NCBI GenBank assembly: GCA_009377445.1
Contig: WHUA01000011.1
Coordinates: 1-64,000, forward strand
Source of the DNA: Alphaproteobacteria bacterium
GTDB lineage: Bacteria; Pseudomonadota; Alphaproteobacteria; UBA8366
DNA length: 64,000 nucleotides
Direction of reading: 5' to 3'
The notes beneath the pieces were generated by a model. That model saw nothing but the letters and a program-made list of their open reading frames with translations. It was not told where the DNA came from and ran no database searches. Of this stretch, positions 1 to 9,697 are shown one piece after another. A program made the translations under genes and the position numbers. Numbering within the stretch: the stretch's first letter is position 1; the number at the start of each line of letters is the position of its first letter.

Positions 1-111
1 CACTTCGCCGGGCTTTGTCAGGAAGCCGTCAAAGTCATAGTCGGCGCGGGCCACCGTTTCGTCCCCGCATGTCACAACGCCGGCGCCGCGAAGTCCGCCA
101 AGATAGTGCAT
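1..111 (-). CDS. Hypothetical protein, N-terminal 37 residues (runs off the window)
   Basis: An open frame reads leftwards from an ATG at 109-111 to the window edge with no stop. The 37 visible residues begin MHYLGGLRGAG and contain ARADYDFDGFL, which looks like a conserved start of a small uncharacterised protein. No catalytic motif, signal peptide or membrane segment is visible. The gene continues outside the window, so its length and function cannot be judged. Confidence 0.5.
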   Translation of the reverse strand, partial: MHYLGGLRGAGVVTCGDETVARADYDFDGFLTKPGEV

Positions 112-173
112 GACCGAATCTTTCCTTCGGAGAAGTTAGGCCGCGCATGCGTATCGAGAGGTATGCTTATGTC

Positions 174-305
174 TCAGCGCTTCTTCTTCGGAATTCCGAT
201 CGAAGCCGATTTGCCTTTGGTCAAGGCGGCGGGAGCCGTTGCCGGTTCCTTCATCTTTTTTGGCTTGCGGATCTCGCGGTTGCTGCGCCTTCGCCCCTTG
301 GCCAT
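174..305 (-). CDS. Small, very basic 43-residue hypothetical protein
   Basis: The 43-residue product starts MAKGRRRSNREIRKPKK and ends in KKKR; nearly half the residues are Lys, Arg or Ala. Small lysine-rich proteins of this kind occur in many alphaproteobacteria without known function; nucleic-acid binding is only a guess from charge. The start at 303-305 is chosen because AGGAGG lies 5 bases upstream. The same frame stays open a further 59 codons to 482, but that extension has no comparable ribosome binding site and looks non-coding. Confidence 0.6.
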   Translation of the reverse strand: MAKGRRRSNREIRKPKKMKEPATAPAALTKGKSASIGIPKKKR

Positions 306-482
306 GATGTCCTCCTGCATGAGCCCGATCCGCCGTTGCGGTCGGTAAGAAATGAAAGGTCCCGCTCTCTCGATGAGGTGCAGGACCAGCAAGGCGTCAT
401 CGGATAGCTTGGTGCCGCACCATCGCGGATCGATGCGGACCGGCGGCGGGCTCATGGAATCCCCGGTCCGCCGCCGTTGCAT

Positions 483-695
483 TCAGGCCAGCACCTTGAG
501 GTTGTCGGCCGACATCTTGCCGCTCTTATGGTCGGAGACAAGCTCGAAGTCCACTTTCTGGCCTTCACGGAGCTCACCGACGCCTGACCTCTCCACGGCA
601 CTGATATGAACGAATGCGTTTTTGCCCCCGTCATCCGGCGCAATGAAGCCGAAACCCTTTTGGATATTAAACCATTTCACGGTTCCCGTAGTCAT
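483..695 (-). CDS. cspA: Cold-shock protein (CspA family)
   Basis: This 70-residue protein is a single cold-shock domain, a five-stranded OB fold that binds single-stranded RNA and DNA and acts as an RNA chaperone. RNP1 is visible as KGFGFIAPD (residues 13-21) and RNP2 as AFVHISAV (27-34). Length and organisation are standard for the family. The leader upstream (696 onwards) is long, as expected of cold-shock mRNAs. The family often has several members per genome, so the symbol marks the family rather than a specific paralogue. Confidence 0.95.
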   Translation of the reverse strand: MTTGTVKWFNIQKGFGFIAPDDGGKNAFVHISAVERSGVGELREGQKVDFELVSDHKSGKMSADNLKVLA

Positions 696-944
696 GAGGA
701 AACCCTTTCACAAATAAAGATGTTGCTTGCCCGCGATCGCGGGCAATCGAAATCGCATTTTCAGGTAAGAAGATTGTCAGCGCGACGCTGATCTAGTCAG
801 CGCAAGGCCGAGCCAACCGGCCGTCTATCGACATTCAACACACGGGAAGTGACATCGCGTAATGCAAGGACTCTCTTGACACATTCACGCGCGTGGCGAG
901 CGGATTCAAGCCGTTGCGTGCGGAGGCCGGGATAATGCTTCGGA
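696..944. other. Intergenic region between divergent cspA and the groE control region
   Basis: No convincing gene is seen here. On the - strand this is the leader and promoter of the cold-shock gene. A TTGACA hexamer at 877-882 on the + strand has no matching -10 box at a normal distance. Together with the heat-shock signals that follow, it forms the divergent control region between a cold-shock and a heat-shock unit. Confidence 0.5.
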
Positions 945-973
945 GTTGTAAATAGGGGCGCGACGCCCCATGT
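945..973 (+). promoter_or_regulatory. Candidate heat-shock (RpoH) promoter of the groE unit
   Basis: A GTTGTAA element (945-951) is followed after 14 bases by CCCCATGT (966-973). The second element is an exact match to the sigma-32-type -10 box CCCCATNT, and the first resembles the -35 box CTTGAA. It lies just upstream of the CIRCE-like repeat and the groES remnant, where a groE promoter belongs. Confidence 0.6.
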
Positions 974-981
974 GATGGTCA

Positions 982-1008
982 CTGGCACTCCCGAGCCGAT
1001 AGTGCCAA
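982..1008. promoter_or_regulatory. CIRCE-like inverted repeat (HrcA operator)
   Basis: CTGGCACTC (982-990), nine bases, then TAGTGCCAA (1000-1008). The arrangement matches CIRCE (TTAGCACTC-N9-GAGTGCTAA) exactly in spacing, with two mismatches per arm. The inner TGGCACT/AGTGCCA arms remain perfectly complementary, so HrcA-type repression of the downstream chaperonin is plausible. Confidence 0.65.
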
Positions 1009-1055
1009 ATCCTTAAAAGCCGGCCGGGTAGGCCATCGACGAAATCGCATCCGTT

Positions 1056-2946
<1,891 letters not shown>

Positions 2947-3491
2947 ATCGCCAAGCTGCATCGGAGCCGCCGAACGGATCGTCGCCTGTTCTTGAATGAC
3001 GGGAGAGAGGTCGTCGGCCAAGCGACCAAGAAACCCGTAAGGCCGGTGCGGCCGACGCAAATCGAGGAAGAGGCAAAATCAGAGCCCCGGCTAGGGAGGG
3101 GTGGGAAGGCCGAGGCTCTGAAGTGTCTTGGGGAGGGACAAAAGATTGAGCCAAGTGTGAAGGCGCCAGCCTCAAGTCCCACCTATCGATAGCAGGCGGC
3201 GAAACGGCAGCGGTAGATTCGGAAAATACTCAATGGCGGCCTCGTTCCGCTCGGCATACTAGTCCCGTAAGCGTGTTGAAGTGGCCTGACCTGCCGAAGA
3301 CATGCGAAAATCACATGGCGGAACTGAATTTATGGCCATAGCCATGCGTCTGCGTGAGGGATACTGATACGAGCAGATTGTTGCAATGCCGCGATGATCT
3401 ACCGGTCTCCCGCCGATGCGGCTAAGTCCGCGTCATGGGAGCCTGGGCTTGAGCGTCCCTGTGACGTGAAGCCTCCCTGTTTGAGACTCAG

Positions 3492-3520
3492 CCGGGCCCT
3501 TGTGGCCCGGTCTTTTCTTT
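3492..3520 (+). terminator. Rho-independent terminator
   Basis: CCGGGCC (3492-3498), a five-base loop, GGCCCGG (3504-3510), then TCTTTTCTTT. This is a textbook intrinsic terminator for + strand transcription. No intact + strand gene lies immediately upstream, so its gene appears to be lost or non-coding. Confidence 0.75.
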
Positions 3521-3817
3521 GCGCCCGTGCAATTCGTTCGGTGGGCGCCGAGGCGGCAGACGTCGCTGCGACCGATGCCCTGGCGTGTCTCCGACGGAGC
3601 TCGCCAATCACGAAACAGGCGTGAGCGGCAACGGGCGTTCGGCGGAGGCGTTCGGCGCCAGTCTGAAGGTTCCATGGGTGATCGACACCGATGTGCCCTG
3701 TGCTCCGTCGATGTCCCTGTACCGCAGTCAAGCCGGCCATGCGAGGGCCTCGATCCCGACCCAGTGCCGCAGCCGCTTTGTCCCATTTTCGGAAACCGTG
3801 AGCCCCCAGCTCGTTTC

Positions 3818-3861
3818 AACCGCCTTATAGCCGGAAGGTCGGAGGTTCAAATACTGCCCAC
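3818..3861 (+). pseudogene. Possible tRNA 3'-half remnant
   Basis: The text around GGTCGGAGGTTCAAAT (from about 3836) has the look of a tRNA variable region, T-stem and T-loop (TTCAAAT matches TTCRANN). The 3' strand of the T-stem (ACTGC) does not pair with GGAGG, no acceptor stem partner is seen and the 5' half is absent. This is at best a degenerate fragment, for example left by integration at a tRNA gene. Confidence 0.35.
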
Positions 3862-3952
3862 GATTTCAGCGAATTAAATTCCGGGTAACGGACCTCCAAA
3901 AGAGCAAATAGAGCCAGTTGCGTGCCCCCGCAACCACCTTTACTCCCTCGAC

Positions 3953-3983
3953 AAGCCCGCCGGCGAAAGCCGCGGGCTTTCTG
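3953..3983 (+). terminator. Terminator-like hairpin
   Basis: AAGCCCG-C-CGGC, a GAAA tetraloop, then GCCG-C-GGGCTTT followed by CTG. The stem is strong and the loop is a stable GNRA type, but the U-tract is short. It could act for an upstream + strand transcript; no gene is visible there. Confidence 0.5.
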
Positions 3984-4192
3984 TGTTCCGACCCCAGCGC
4001 CAGGATATGCGCGATGCCGGGCAATTTCGCGCTTGAGACGCACGCCGCCGGGATCGCAGACGCAATCATTGGATTCCAGGCCGGCCGGCGCCGCCGCGGG
4101 GTGTAACCTCACGAAATGATGAATATCTAAGAATAGCGACACGACGATGAATTCAGTGAAAATCGCCGAGGGGACCGACGAAGGAGAAGGAA

Positions 4193-4642
4193 ATGCAAAC
4201 CTACCAAAAGAGCCCGGACGCCATCGCGAAGCTCTCTCCGGAGCAGTATCGCGTAACGCAGCAGAGCGGCACCGAGCTTCCCGGAACCGGGGAATATCTG
4301 GATAACAAGGAGCCGGGCATCTACATCGATGTCGTATCGGGCGAGCCGTTGTTCGCTTCGTCCGACAAATATGAATCGGGATGCGGCTGGCCGAGCTTCA
4401 CCAAGCCCATCGAGCCCGCCAACGTCAGCGAATTGCGGGACACGACGCACGGCATGATCCGTACCGAGGTGCGCTCGGCGCATGGCGACAGCCACCTCGG
4501 TCACGTCTTTCCGGACGGTCCGGAGGATCGCGGCGGGCTGCGATACTGCATCAACTCGGCTTCGCTTCGCTTCGTCCACCGCGACGACATGGAAGCCGAG
4601 GGCTACGGGGCGTACCTTGACCAGGCGGAGGATATCCGATGA
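4193..4642 (+). CDS. msrB: Peptide-methionine (R)-S-oxide reductase MsrB
   Basis: The 149-residue enzyme reduces the R epimer of methionine sulfoxide in damaged proteins. Hallmarks are SGCGWPSF (residues 63-70), the [13 protein letters not shown] block and the catalytic cysteine in [12 protein letters not shown]. The cysteine in SGCGW would be the resolving residue. The two CxxC pairs of zinc-binding MsrB forms are absent (the first position reads [10 protein letters not shown]), so this is the zinc-free type. AAGGAGAAGGAA precedes the ATG. Its TGA overlaps the ATG of an msrA remnant, implying an original msrB-msrA operon. Confidence 0.93.
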   Translation: MQTYQKSPDAIAKLSPEQYRVTQQSGTELPGTGEYLDNKEPGIYIDVVSGEPLFASSDKYESGCGWPSFTKPIEPANVSELRDTTHGMIRTEVRSAHGDSHLGHVFPDGPEDRGGLRYCINSASLRFVHRDDMEAEGYGAYLDQAEDIR

Positions 4643-4719
4643 CCGAAGAACGCGCCGTTCTCGTAGGGGGCTGCTTCCGGGGCCTGGCCTACCCATACGG
4701 GGGGCTTATTCGGACGTAG
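4639..4719 (+). pseudogene. msrA: Truncated msrA (methionine (S)-S-oxide reductase) remnant
   Basis: An ATG overlapping the msrB stop opens a 26-codon frame reading [15 protein letters not shown] and then stops at 4717-4719. This matches the MsrA N-terminus (RAVLAGGCFWG), including the catalytic Cys, but the invariant Trp of GCFW has become Arg and the remaining ~150 residues are missing before the phosphonate promoter region. It is a stump left by deletion. Confidence 0.7.
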
Positions 4720-4739
4720 TTCCACGAAGCTTCACGTTC

Positions 4740-4757
4740 CGGTCACGAAGCTGTCAA
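4740..4757 (+). promoter_or_regulatory. Pho-box-like site upstream of phnC
   Basis: CGGTCAC (4740-4746), four bases, CTGTCAA (4751-4757). Two 7-base repeats related to CTGTCAC with an 11-base period are the pattern bound by PhoB dimers. The site lies 48 bases before the phnC start codon, so phosphate-starvation activation of the phosphonate transporter operon is the natural reading. Confidence 0.6.
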
Positions 4758-4804
4758 ACCGGCCTGCAATAGTCCCGTCAGCGATAAGCACAACGGGGAC
4801 AGGC

Positions 4805-5629
4805 ATGCTGAAGGTCGACGGTCTCGCGAAGCACTACGCCACCGTCAAGGCGGTCGATAACGTAAGCCTGGAGATCCCCGAAGGACAGCTCGTCGGAATC
4901 ATCGGCCGGTCGGGCGCCGGAAAGTCCACGCTTCTGCGCCTGATGAACCGTCTCGTCGAGCCGACCGCCGGCAGGATATTCTTCGGCGGCCGGGAACTCA
5001 CCGCCCTCAAGGGGGCGGAGCTGCGACGGTGGCGGTCGCGCTGCGCGATGATCTTCCAGCAGTTCAACCTGGTGAATCGCCTCGACGTCATCACCAACGT
5101 ATTGATCGGACGCGTCGGGCATCGCTCGACGCTATCCACGTTGATGAAGTCTTTCGCCCCGGCCGAGCGCGCGATGGCGATCCACGCCCTGCACCGCCTC
5201 GACATGGATGCGCAGGCGCTGCAGCGCGCCGAGACCCTGTCGGGCGGACAACAGCAGCGGGTGGCGATCGCGCGGGCCCTGCTGCAGGAGCCCGAGATCG
5301 TCCTCGCGGACGAGCCGATCGCCTCCCTCGACCCGCGCAACGCGGCGAAGGTCATGGATGCGCTGAAGACGATCAACCGTGAAGACGGCATCACTGTGAT
5401 CGTCAATCTTCATCACCTCGATACTGCCCGCGAATACTGCGACCGGATCGTCGGCATGGCGGCTGGGCGTATCGTCTTCGACGGTGCGCCGCGGGACCTG
5501 TCGGACGCTTCGGCGCGCGAGATCTATGGGCAGGAAAGCAGCGATGCCGGCCTGGAGACGGTGCGTATCCGACGGCCGCACCAGCCGGCCCTGGATAGGC
5601 TCCCCGGCGCGGCTTTGGCAAACGCCTGA
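4805..5629 (+). CDS. phnC: Phosphonate ABC transporter, ATP-binding protein PhnC
   Basis: A 274-residue ABC ATPase that powers phosphonate import. Walker A is GRSGAGKST (34-42), the signature LSGGQQQR lies at 145-152 and Walker B is VLADEP (166-171), followed by the switch His in NLHHLD. Length fits PhnC (about 250-280). It is the first gene of phnC-D-E1-E2-N, directly downstream of the Pho-box-like site. The start follows GGGGACAGGC. The last ~25 residues ([12 protein letters not shown]...) extend past the usual end and look unconserved. Confidence 0.95.
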   Translation: MLKVDGLAKHYATVKAVDNVSLEIPEGQLVGIIGRSGAGKSTLLRLMNRLVEPTAGRIFFGGRELTALKGAELRRWRSRCAMIFQQFNLVNRLDVITNVLIGRVGHRSTLSTLMKSFAPAERAMAIHALHRLDMDAQALQRAETLSGGQQQRVAIARALLQEPEIVLADEPIASLDPRNAAKVMDALKTINREDGITVIVNLHHLDTAREYCDRIVGMAAGRIVFDGAPRDLSDASAREIYGQESSDAGLETVRIRRPHQPALDRLPGAALANA

Positions 5630-5693
5630 GCGGTCTTTGCCTTCACACCGGCGACCGCTTTCCTGCAACGACATTTCCCCGAAGGAGGATTTC

Positions 5694-6617
5694 ATGACAG
5701 CGACACGACGTACCCTGACCGCGTTGGCGCTTGCCGGCGTGGCGGCGCTTGCGCTCGGCGCCCTGCCCACACACGCCGCCGACTGGCGCCAGAAGTATCC
5801 GGAAGTGACCGTCGGCGTCATCACCTCGGAAAACGAGGCGGATCGCGTGACGCGCTACAAGCCGGTGCTCGCCTATTTCGAGAAGACGCTCGGCGTAAAG
5901 GTCAACTGGCGTTCCGCCACGGACTACGCCGGCATCATCGAAGGGGTCAAGGCGGGGAAGATCGAGATCGCCCGCTTCGGTCCCGCCTCCTACGCGAAGG
6001 CTTGGCAGGTTACCAAGGGCGCGGTGGAGCCGCTGGTCGGCGAGCTCGATAAGAGCGGGGGTTTCGGCTACTACTCCGTCGCCGTCGTCAAGAAGGACAG
6101 CCCGTACAAATCCATCGAAGACCTCAAAGGCAAAAAGCTCGCCTTCGCCGACCCGAATTCGACGTCCGGCCATCAGGCGCCACGCTATTTCATGGGAGAG
6201 GCCGGCATCGACGTCGACAAGTTCTTCGGCAGCACGGCCTTCTCCGGCAGTCACGAGAACAGCGTGATCGCGCTGCTGAACGGGACGTTCGACGGCATCG
6301 CGACCGCCTACAACTCGGAAGACCGCAATACCATGACGCGCATGGAAGGCAAGAAGATGATCGAGCCGGGCCAGTGGCGGGTCATCTGGAAGTCTCCGCT
6401 GCTCCCGTCCAGCCCCTGGGCCATGTCGACCAAGCTGCCGCAGGAAATGCGGAACGACGTGAAACAGGCACTGCTGAAAATGAAGGACGCGGATCCGGTC
6501 GCCTGGAACTCGCTGACCGACGGCAAGGCGGGCGGTTATCGCGCCGTCACGCATTCGGATTACGAGGCGATCGTGCGCATGATCAAGGCGAACCTCGCCA
6601 ACCGCAAGTCGAGCTGA
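5694..6617 (+). CDS. phnD: Phosphonate ABC transporter, periplasmic binding protein PhnD
   Basis: A 307-residue exported binding protein that captures phosphonates in the periplasm. A signal peptide is clear: MTATRRTLT, a hydrophobic stretch, then cleavage after THA. The mature part has the PhnD text VTVGVITSENEADRVTRYKPV and the ligand-pocket region STSGHQAPRYF. The ATG at 5694 follows GAAGGAGGATTTC, a strong ribosome binding site; an in-frame extension back to 5484 lies inside phnC. A strong hairpin separates it from phnE1. Confidence 0.96.
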   Translation: MTATRRTLTALALAGVAALALGALPTHAADWRQKYPEVTVGVITSENEADRVTRYKPVLAYFEKTLGVKVNWRSATDYAGIIEGVKAGKIEIARFGPASYAKAWQVTKGAVEPLVGELDKSGGFGYYSVAVVKKDSPYKSIEDLKGKKLAFADPNSTSGHQAPRYFMGEAGIDVDKFFGSTAFSGSHENSVIALLNGTFDGIATAYNSEDRNTMTRMEGKKMIEPGQWRVIWKSPLLPSSPWAMSTKLPQEMRNDVKQALLKMKDADPVAWNSLTDGKAGGYRAVTHSDYEAIVRMIKANLANRKSS

Positions 6618-6631
6618 CCGGTTTCCCTTGA

Positions 6632-6666
6632 GTGGAGGGCCGGGACTGCGGTCCGGGCCCCTCCAC
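6632..6666 (+). promoter_or_regulatory. Intercistronic stem-loop between phnD and phnE1
   Basis: GTGGAGGG (6632-6639) pairs perfectly with CCCTCCAC at the 3' end (6659-6666), and the inner CCGGGAC/GTCCGG arms extend the stem with one bulge. No T-run follows. Such structures after a binding-protein gene commonly protect its 3' end from exonucleases or reduce read-through, making more PhnD than permease. Confidence 0.6.
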
Positions 6667-6697
6667 ACCCCAATCCTCAGGCAGCGGCAACCGAAAT

Positions 6698-7576
6698 ATG
6701 TCAGTCACAACGGCGCAGGACCCGGTGACGGCCTTCGAACGGGCGCGCGGCGAGCGACGGCGCGCCCGCCGTTCCAAGGACATCCTGCTCGCGATCCTGT
6801 TCGCCGCGGCTTTCGCCTTCTCGGCCGTCGTCGGCGAGGTCAGCCCGGCGGCCTTGCTCGACGGCTTTCCGCGCTTATTCGACTACCTCGCCGACATCGT
6901 ACCCACGGTGAGGGCCGGCCATGCGGCTGCCGATCTGCGGGAATGGTTCTGGGCGTTCCCGAAATGGCTGGCCTTGCTCGGCGACACGCTCGTCATCGCC
7001 TTCCTCGGCACCCTGCTCGGCACCGGGGGCGCGCTGGCGCTTTGCTTCGCCGGCTCCCGCAATCTCGCGACCCGCCGCTGGATCTATTTCGCCGCGCGGC
7101 GGTTGACCGAAATAGCGCGTGCGGTGCCGGAGCTGGTCTATGCGATGATTTTCGTCTTCGCGTTCGGGCTCGGTCCTCTGCCTGGCGTGCTCGCCATCAC
7201 GGTCCATTCGGCCGGCGCCCTCGGCAAGCTCTTCGCCGAAGTGAACGAGAATATCGACATGGGCCCGGTCGACGGCGTCCGCGCGGCCGGCGGCAACTGG
7301 TTCCAGATCGTCCGCCTCGCCGTCGTCCCACAGGTGCTACCGAACTACCTCAGCTACGCCTTGCTGCGGTTCGAGATCAACGTCCGGTCGGCCGCCGTCG
7401 TCGGCTTTGTCGGAGCGGGCGGCATCGGACAGGAGCTGATGTTCGTCATCCGTCAGTTCGTCTACACGGACATCAGCGCCATTGTCCTGATGATCGTCGC
7501 GACCGTCACGCTGATCGATGTGAGCTGCGAAAAGCTACGGCATCGCTTTATCGCCGGACAGGGAGGCGCTCAATGA
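6698..7576 (+). CDS. phnE1: Phosphonate ABC transporter, permease PhnE (first copy)
   Basis: A 292-residue inner-membrane permease with about six hydrophobic helices. The EAA-like cytoplasmic loop (DGVRAAGGNWFQIVRLAVVPQ) that docks onto PhnC is present, as is the C-terminal GFVGAGGIGQELMFVIRQF typical of PhnE. The ATG at 6698 gives the expected N-terminus; the longer frame to 6632 starts inside the hairpin. Its stop overlaps the start of the second permease by ATGA. Paired PhnE proteins probably form a heterodimeric channel. Confidence 0.94.
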   Translation: MSVTTAQDPVTAFERARGERRRARRSKDILLAILFAAAFAFSAVVGEVSPAALLDGFPRLFDYLADIVPTVRAGHAAADLREWFWAFPKWLALLGDTLVIAFLGTLLGTGGALALCFAGSRNLATRRWIYFAARRLTEIARAVPELVYAMIFVFAFGLGPLPGVLAITVHSAGALGKLFAEVNENIDMGPVDGVRAAGGNWFQIVRLAVVPQVLPNYLSYALLRFEINVRSAAVVGFVGAGGIGQELMFVIRQFVYTDISAIVLMIVATVTLIDVSCEKLRHRFIAGQGGAQ

Positions 7577-8436
7577 TTCGCCGCAGGCTGGCGGGCGACG
7601 CCCAACTCGACATGGCGCGGGAAAAATGGCCATGGATCATTTCCGCACCCGCGGCGCAGCGTGCGCGAAGCTGCGGAGCGTGGTTGGCGCTCCTGTGCGC
7701 GACGGTCTACGCGCTTTGGCACACCGGTTTCTTCGATCTTACCCGGCTGGCGAACGGGGCGGGCAAGCTCGGCTGGCTGCTCGGCTTCATGTTCCCACCG
7801 GCGGCGAACGGATGGTTCCTGGAATTCTGCGAGGGCATCCTCGAAACATTGGGCATGGCGTTCATCGGCACGCTGTTCGCCGCCCTGCTTGCGCTGCCTC
7901 TCGGTTTCCTCGGTGCCCGTAATGTCGTCTCGAGCTTTACGATTCATTTCTCGCTGCGCCGGTGCTTCGATTGCCTCAGGGGCGTGGACACGCTGATCTG
8001 GGCGCTCGTCTTCGTCAACGTCGTCGGTCTCGGCCCGTTTGCGGGGATCCTGGCGATCATCGTCTCGGACCTCGGGTCGCTGGCGAAGCTGTTTGCGGAG
8101 GCGATCGAGAACATCGACCGCAAGCAGGCGGAAGGCGTGCGGGCGACGGGCGCGAGCGCGCTGGAGGTCCTACGCTTCGGGATACTGCCGCAGGTGATCC
8201 CCGTCATCCTCAGCCAAACGCTCTATTACTTCGAATCGAATACGCGCTCGGCCACGATCCTCGGCATCGTCGGCGCCGGCGGCATCGGCCTCCATCTTTC
8301 CGACCGCATCCGGGTGAACAACTGGGACGAAGCCTGCCTGATCATCATCATGATCCTGGTCACCGTCTCGGTCATCGACCACCTGTCGAAGCTGATCCGC
8401 CTGCGCATCATCCAGGCCGGGGAGTACCGGCCGTGA
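7573..8436 (+). CDS. phnE2: Phosphonate ABC transporter, permease PhnE (second copy)
   Basis: A 287-residue partner permease of the same family as the preceding gene, with the docking loop EGVRATGASALEVLRFGILPQ and the C-terminal motif GIVGAGGIGLHLSDRI. It starts at an ATG overlapping the upstream stop and ends with a TGA overlapping the GTG of phnN, so the three genes are translationally coupled. Divergence from phnE1 outside the core indicates an old duplication. Confidence 0.94.
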   Translation: MIRRRLAGDAQLDMAREKWPWIISAPAAQRARSCGAWLALLCATVYALWHTGFFDLTRLANGAGKLGWLLGFMFPPAANGWFLEFCEGILETLGMAFIGTLFAALLALPLGFLGARNVVSSFTIHFSLRRCFDCLRGVDTLIWALVFVNVVGLGPFAGILAIIVSDLGSLAKLFAEAIENIDRKQAEGVRATGASALEVLRFGILPQVIPVILSQTLYYFESNTRSATILGIVGAGGIGLHLSDRIRVNNWDEACLIIIMILVTVSVIDHLSKLIRLRIIQAGEYRP

Positions 8437-9023
8437 AAAACCGCCCCCCGGCTGCGGCCGTACCACGGCGCGGGTGTCTCGTCCTGGTCGTCGGCCCTTC
8501 GGGAGCCGGAAAGGACTCCATCCTGGACGGCGCGCGGATTGCGCTCGCCGGCGATGCGAGCTTCGCGTTCGTGCGGCGCGAGATCACCCGCCCTGCGGAC
8601 GCCGCCGGCGAAAGCCACCTGCCCGTGACCTGGGACGCGTTCCGTACGCGCGCCCTGAGCGGGCTCTACGCGTTGGCCTGGGAGGCGCATGGCAACGGCT
8701 ACGGTGTGCCGGCGGCGGCGCTGCACGGCCTCGCCCATGGCCGGTCGGCGATCGTCAATGTAAGCCGCGGCGTCGTTGCGTCCGCCAGGACGCGTTTCTC
8801 CCACACTCGGATCGTCCACGTCTCGGTCCCGGAGCCGATCCTCGCCCAGCGGCTGAACGAACGCGGGCGGGAGAGCGCGGAAGAGATCATGCACCGGCTC
8901 GAACGCGCCGCCGCCTTTCACGTCGAGGGGGGCGACGTCCTTACGCTCGTCAACGACGGGCCGCTCGCCCGATCGGTTGCTTCCTTCGTCGCGATGCTGC
9001 GCGCGCTGCCCGCGAACGGATAA
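8433..9023 (+). CDS. phnN: Ribose 1,5-bisphosphokinase PhnN
   Basis: A 196-residue P-loop kinase that converts ribose 1,5-bisphosphate to PRPP in the C-P lyase pathway. The phosphate-binding loop GPSGAGKDS is at about residues 21-29, followed by the guanylate-kinase-like RREITRPADAAGESH block. GTG (8433) is the start because it overlaps the phnE2 stop as GTGA and gives the normal length. The 3' 106 bases overlap, in antisense, the end of the convergent DUF1045 gene. Confidence 0.92.
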   Translation: MKNRPPAAAVPRRGCLVLVVGPSGAGKDSILDGARIALAGDASFAFVRREITRPADAAGESHLPVTWDAFRTRALSGLYALAWEAHGNGYGVPAAALHGLAHGRSAIVNVSRGVVASARTRFSHTRIVHVSVPEPILAQRLNERGRESAEEIMHRLERAAAFHVEGGDVLTLVNDGPLARSVASFVAMLRALPANG

Positions 9024-9697
9024 CGCTGGACCTGCCGGAACGGACGGTCTCGGCTTTGCTGATAGAACAGGCTGACGGCGTCGATCGTGAAGTTCGCATT
9101 GGCGACAGGGCCGAACATGCGCCGCAAGATCGGCAGCATCCGGTCGCGCTCTTCCGGTTGAAGGCGGGACGTCAAGGTCATATGGAAGCGAAAGGCCTCC
9201 ATGACATAGGGATACCCCCAGCGGCGAAGCAGGGCATCCTCCCACGCGCTGAGCGGCGCGGCGCGTCGGCGGCGCAGCTCTTTTTCCGATGGCGCCAGAC
9301 GAAACCCGTCGAAGTCGCGCACGCATGCCGCCGCCAGGTTGCGCACGCGGGTGGAGTCTTCCGTCAGCAGCAGCGCGATGAAGCCGTCGAGCGTTCCGAC
9401 TTTCAAGCCCAGCCCGGTCAGCGGCGCCTGGTCCTGGGCAAATAGAGCCAGCCGACGATCGAGCTGGGCGAGGGTGCGGCTCTCCGCCATGGCGAAGGGC
9501 GGTTTCAGGGTCGCGTGGAATCCGTAGTGCCGTGCCGACGCCGTTATTTCGGCGATCCGCGCTTGCGGAAAGCCGTCGACCCGCGGCTGCTCCAGATCCC
9601 TGCCCGTCATGCAGTCTCGGCCAAGCCAAGTGGCGCCGAAGCCGGCGAGCACGGACTCATGGCTCGGCGAAAAATAAATGGCGTAGCGGGCGGTCAC
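8918..9697 (-). CDS. DUF1045 phosphonate-operon protein, 2H-phosphoesterase-like
   Basis: This 259-residue protein belongs to the putative phosphonate metabolism family (DUF1045/TIGR03223-like). Two H-x-T motifs are visible, YGFHATLKPPF (about 59-69) and FRFHMTLTSRL (about 170-180), the catalytic signature of 2H phosphodiesterases. It is last in the - strand phn operon, overlapping the HD gene by 4 bases. No phnP is present in the window, so it could supply the cyclic ribose-phosphate phosphodiesterase step; that is inference. The last ~35 residues lie antisense to phnN and look unconserved. Confidence 0.85.
   Translation of the reverse strand: MTARYAIYFSPSHESVLAGFGATWLGRDCMTGRDLEQPRVDGFPQARIAEITASARHYGFHATLKPPFAMAESRTLAQLDRRLALFAQDQAPLTGLGLKVGTLDGFIALLLTEDSTRVRNLAAACVRDFDGFRLAPSEKELRRRRAAPLSAWEDALLRRWGYPYVMEAFRFHMTLTSRLQPEERDRMLPILRRMFGPVANANFTIDAVSLFYQQSRDRPFRQVQRYPFAGSARSIATKEATDRASGPSLTSVRTSPPST

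Larger units (their letters stand above)
2947..4192. other. Gene-poor 1.2-kb stretch between groEL and msrB
   Basis: No open frame here has convincing protein character; the longest (3500-3877 +, 125 codons) reads through what looks like a tRNA fragment. Visible structures are an imperfect inverted repeat at 3080-3091/3109-3120 (12-base arms, one mismatch, no T-run), two terminator-like hairpins (3492-3520 and 3953-3983) and a tRNA-3'-like piece near 3818-3861. The mixture of orphan terminators and fragments suggests eroded genes. Confidence 0.5.

Noticed and set aside
174..482. A 102-residue protein on the - strand
   Set aside because: Only the last 43 codons have protein-like conservation and a perfect ribosome binding site; the upstream 59 codons look like an open non-coding run.
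2992..3192. A 66-codon + strand frame after groEL
   Set aside because: Composition is Lys/Pro-rich with no recognisable motif and no ribosome binding site; it overlaps an imperfect inverted repeat and looks non-coding.
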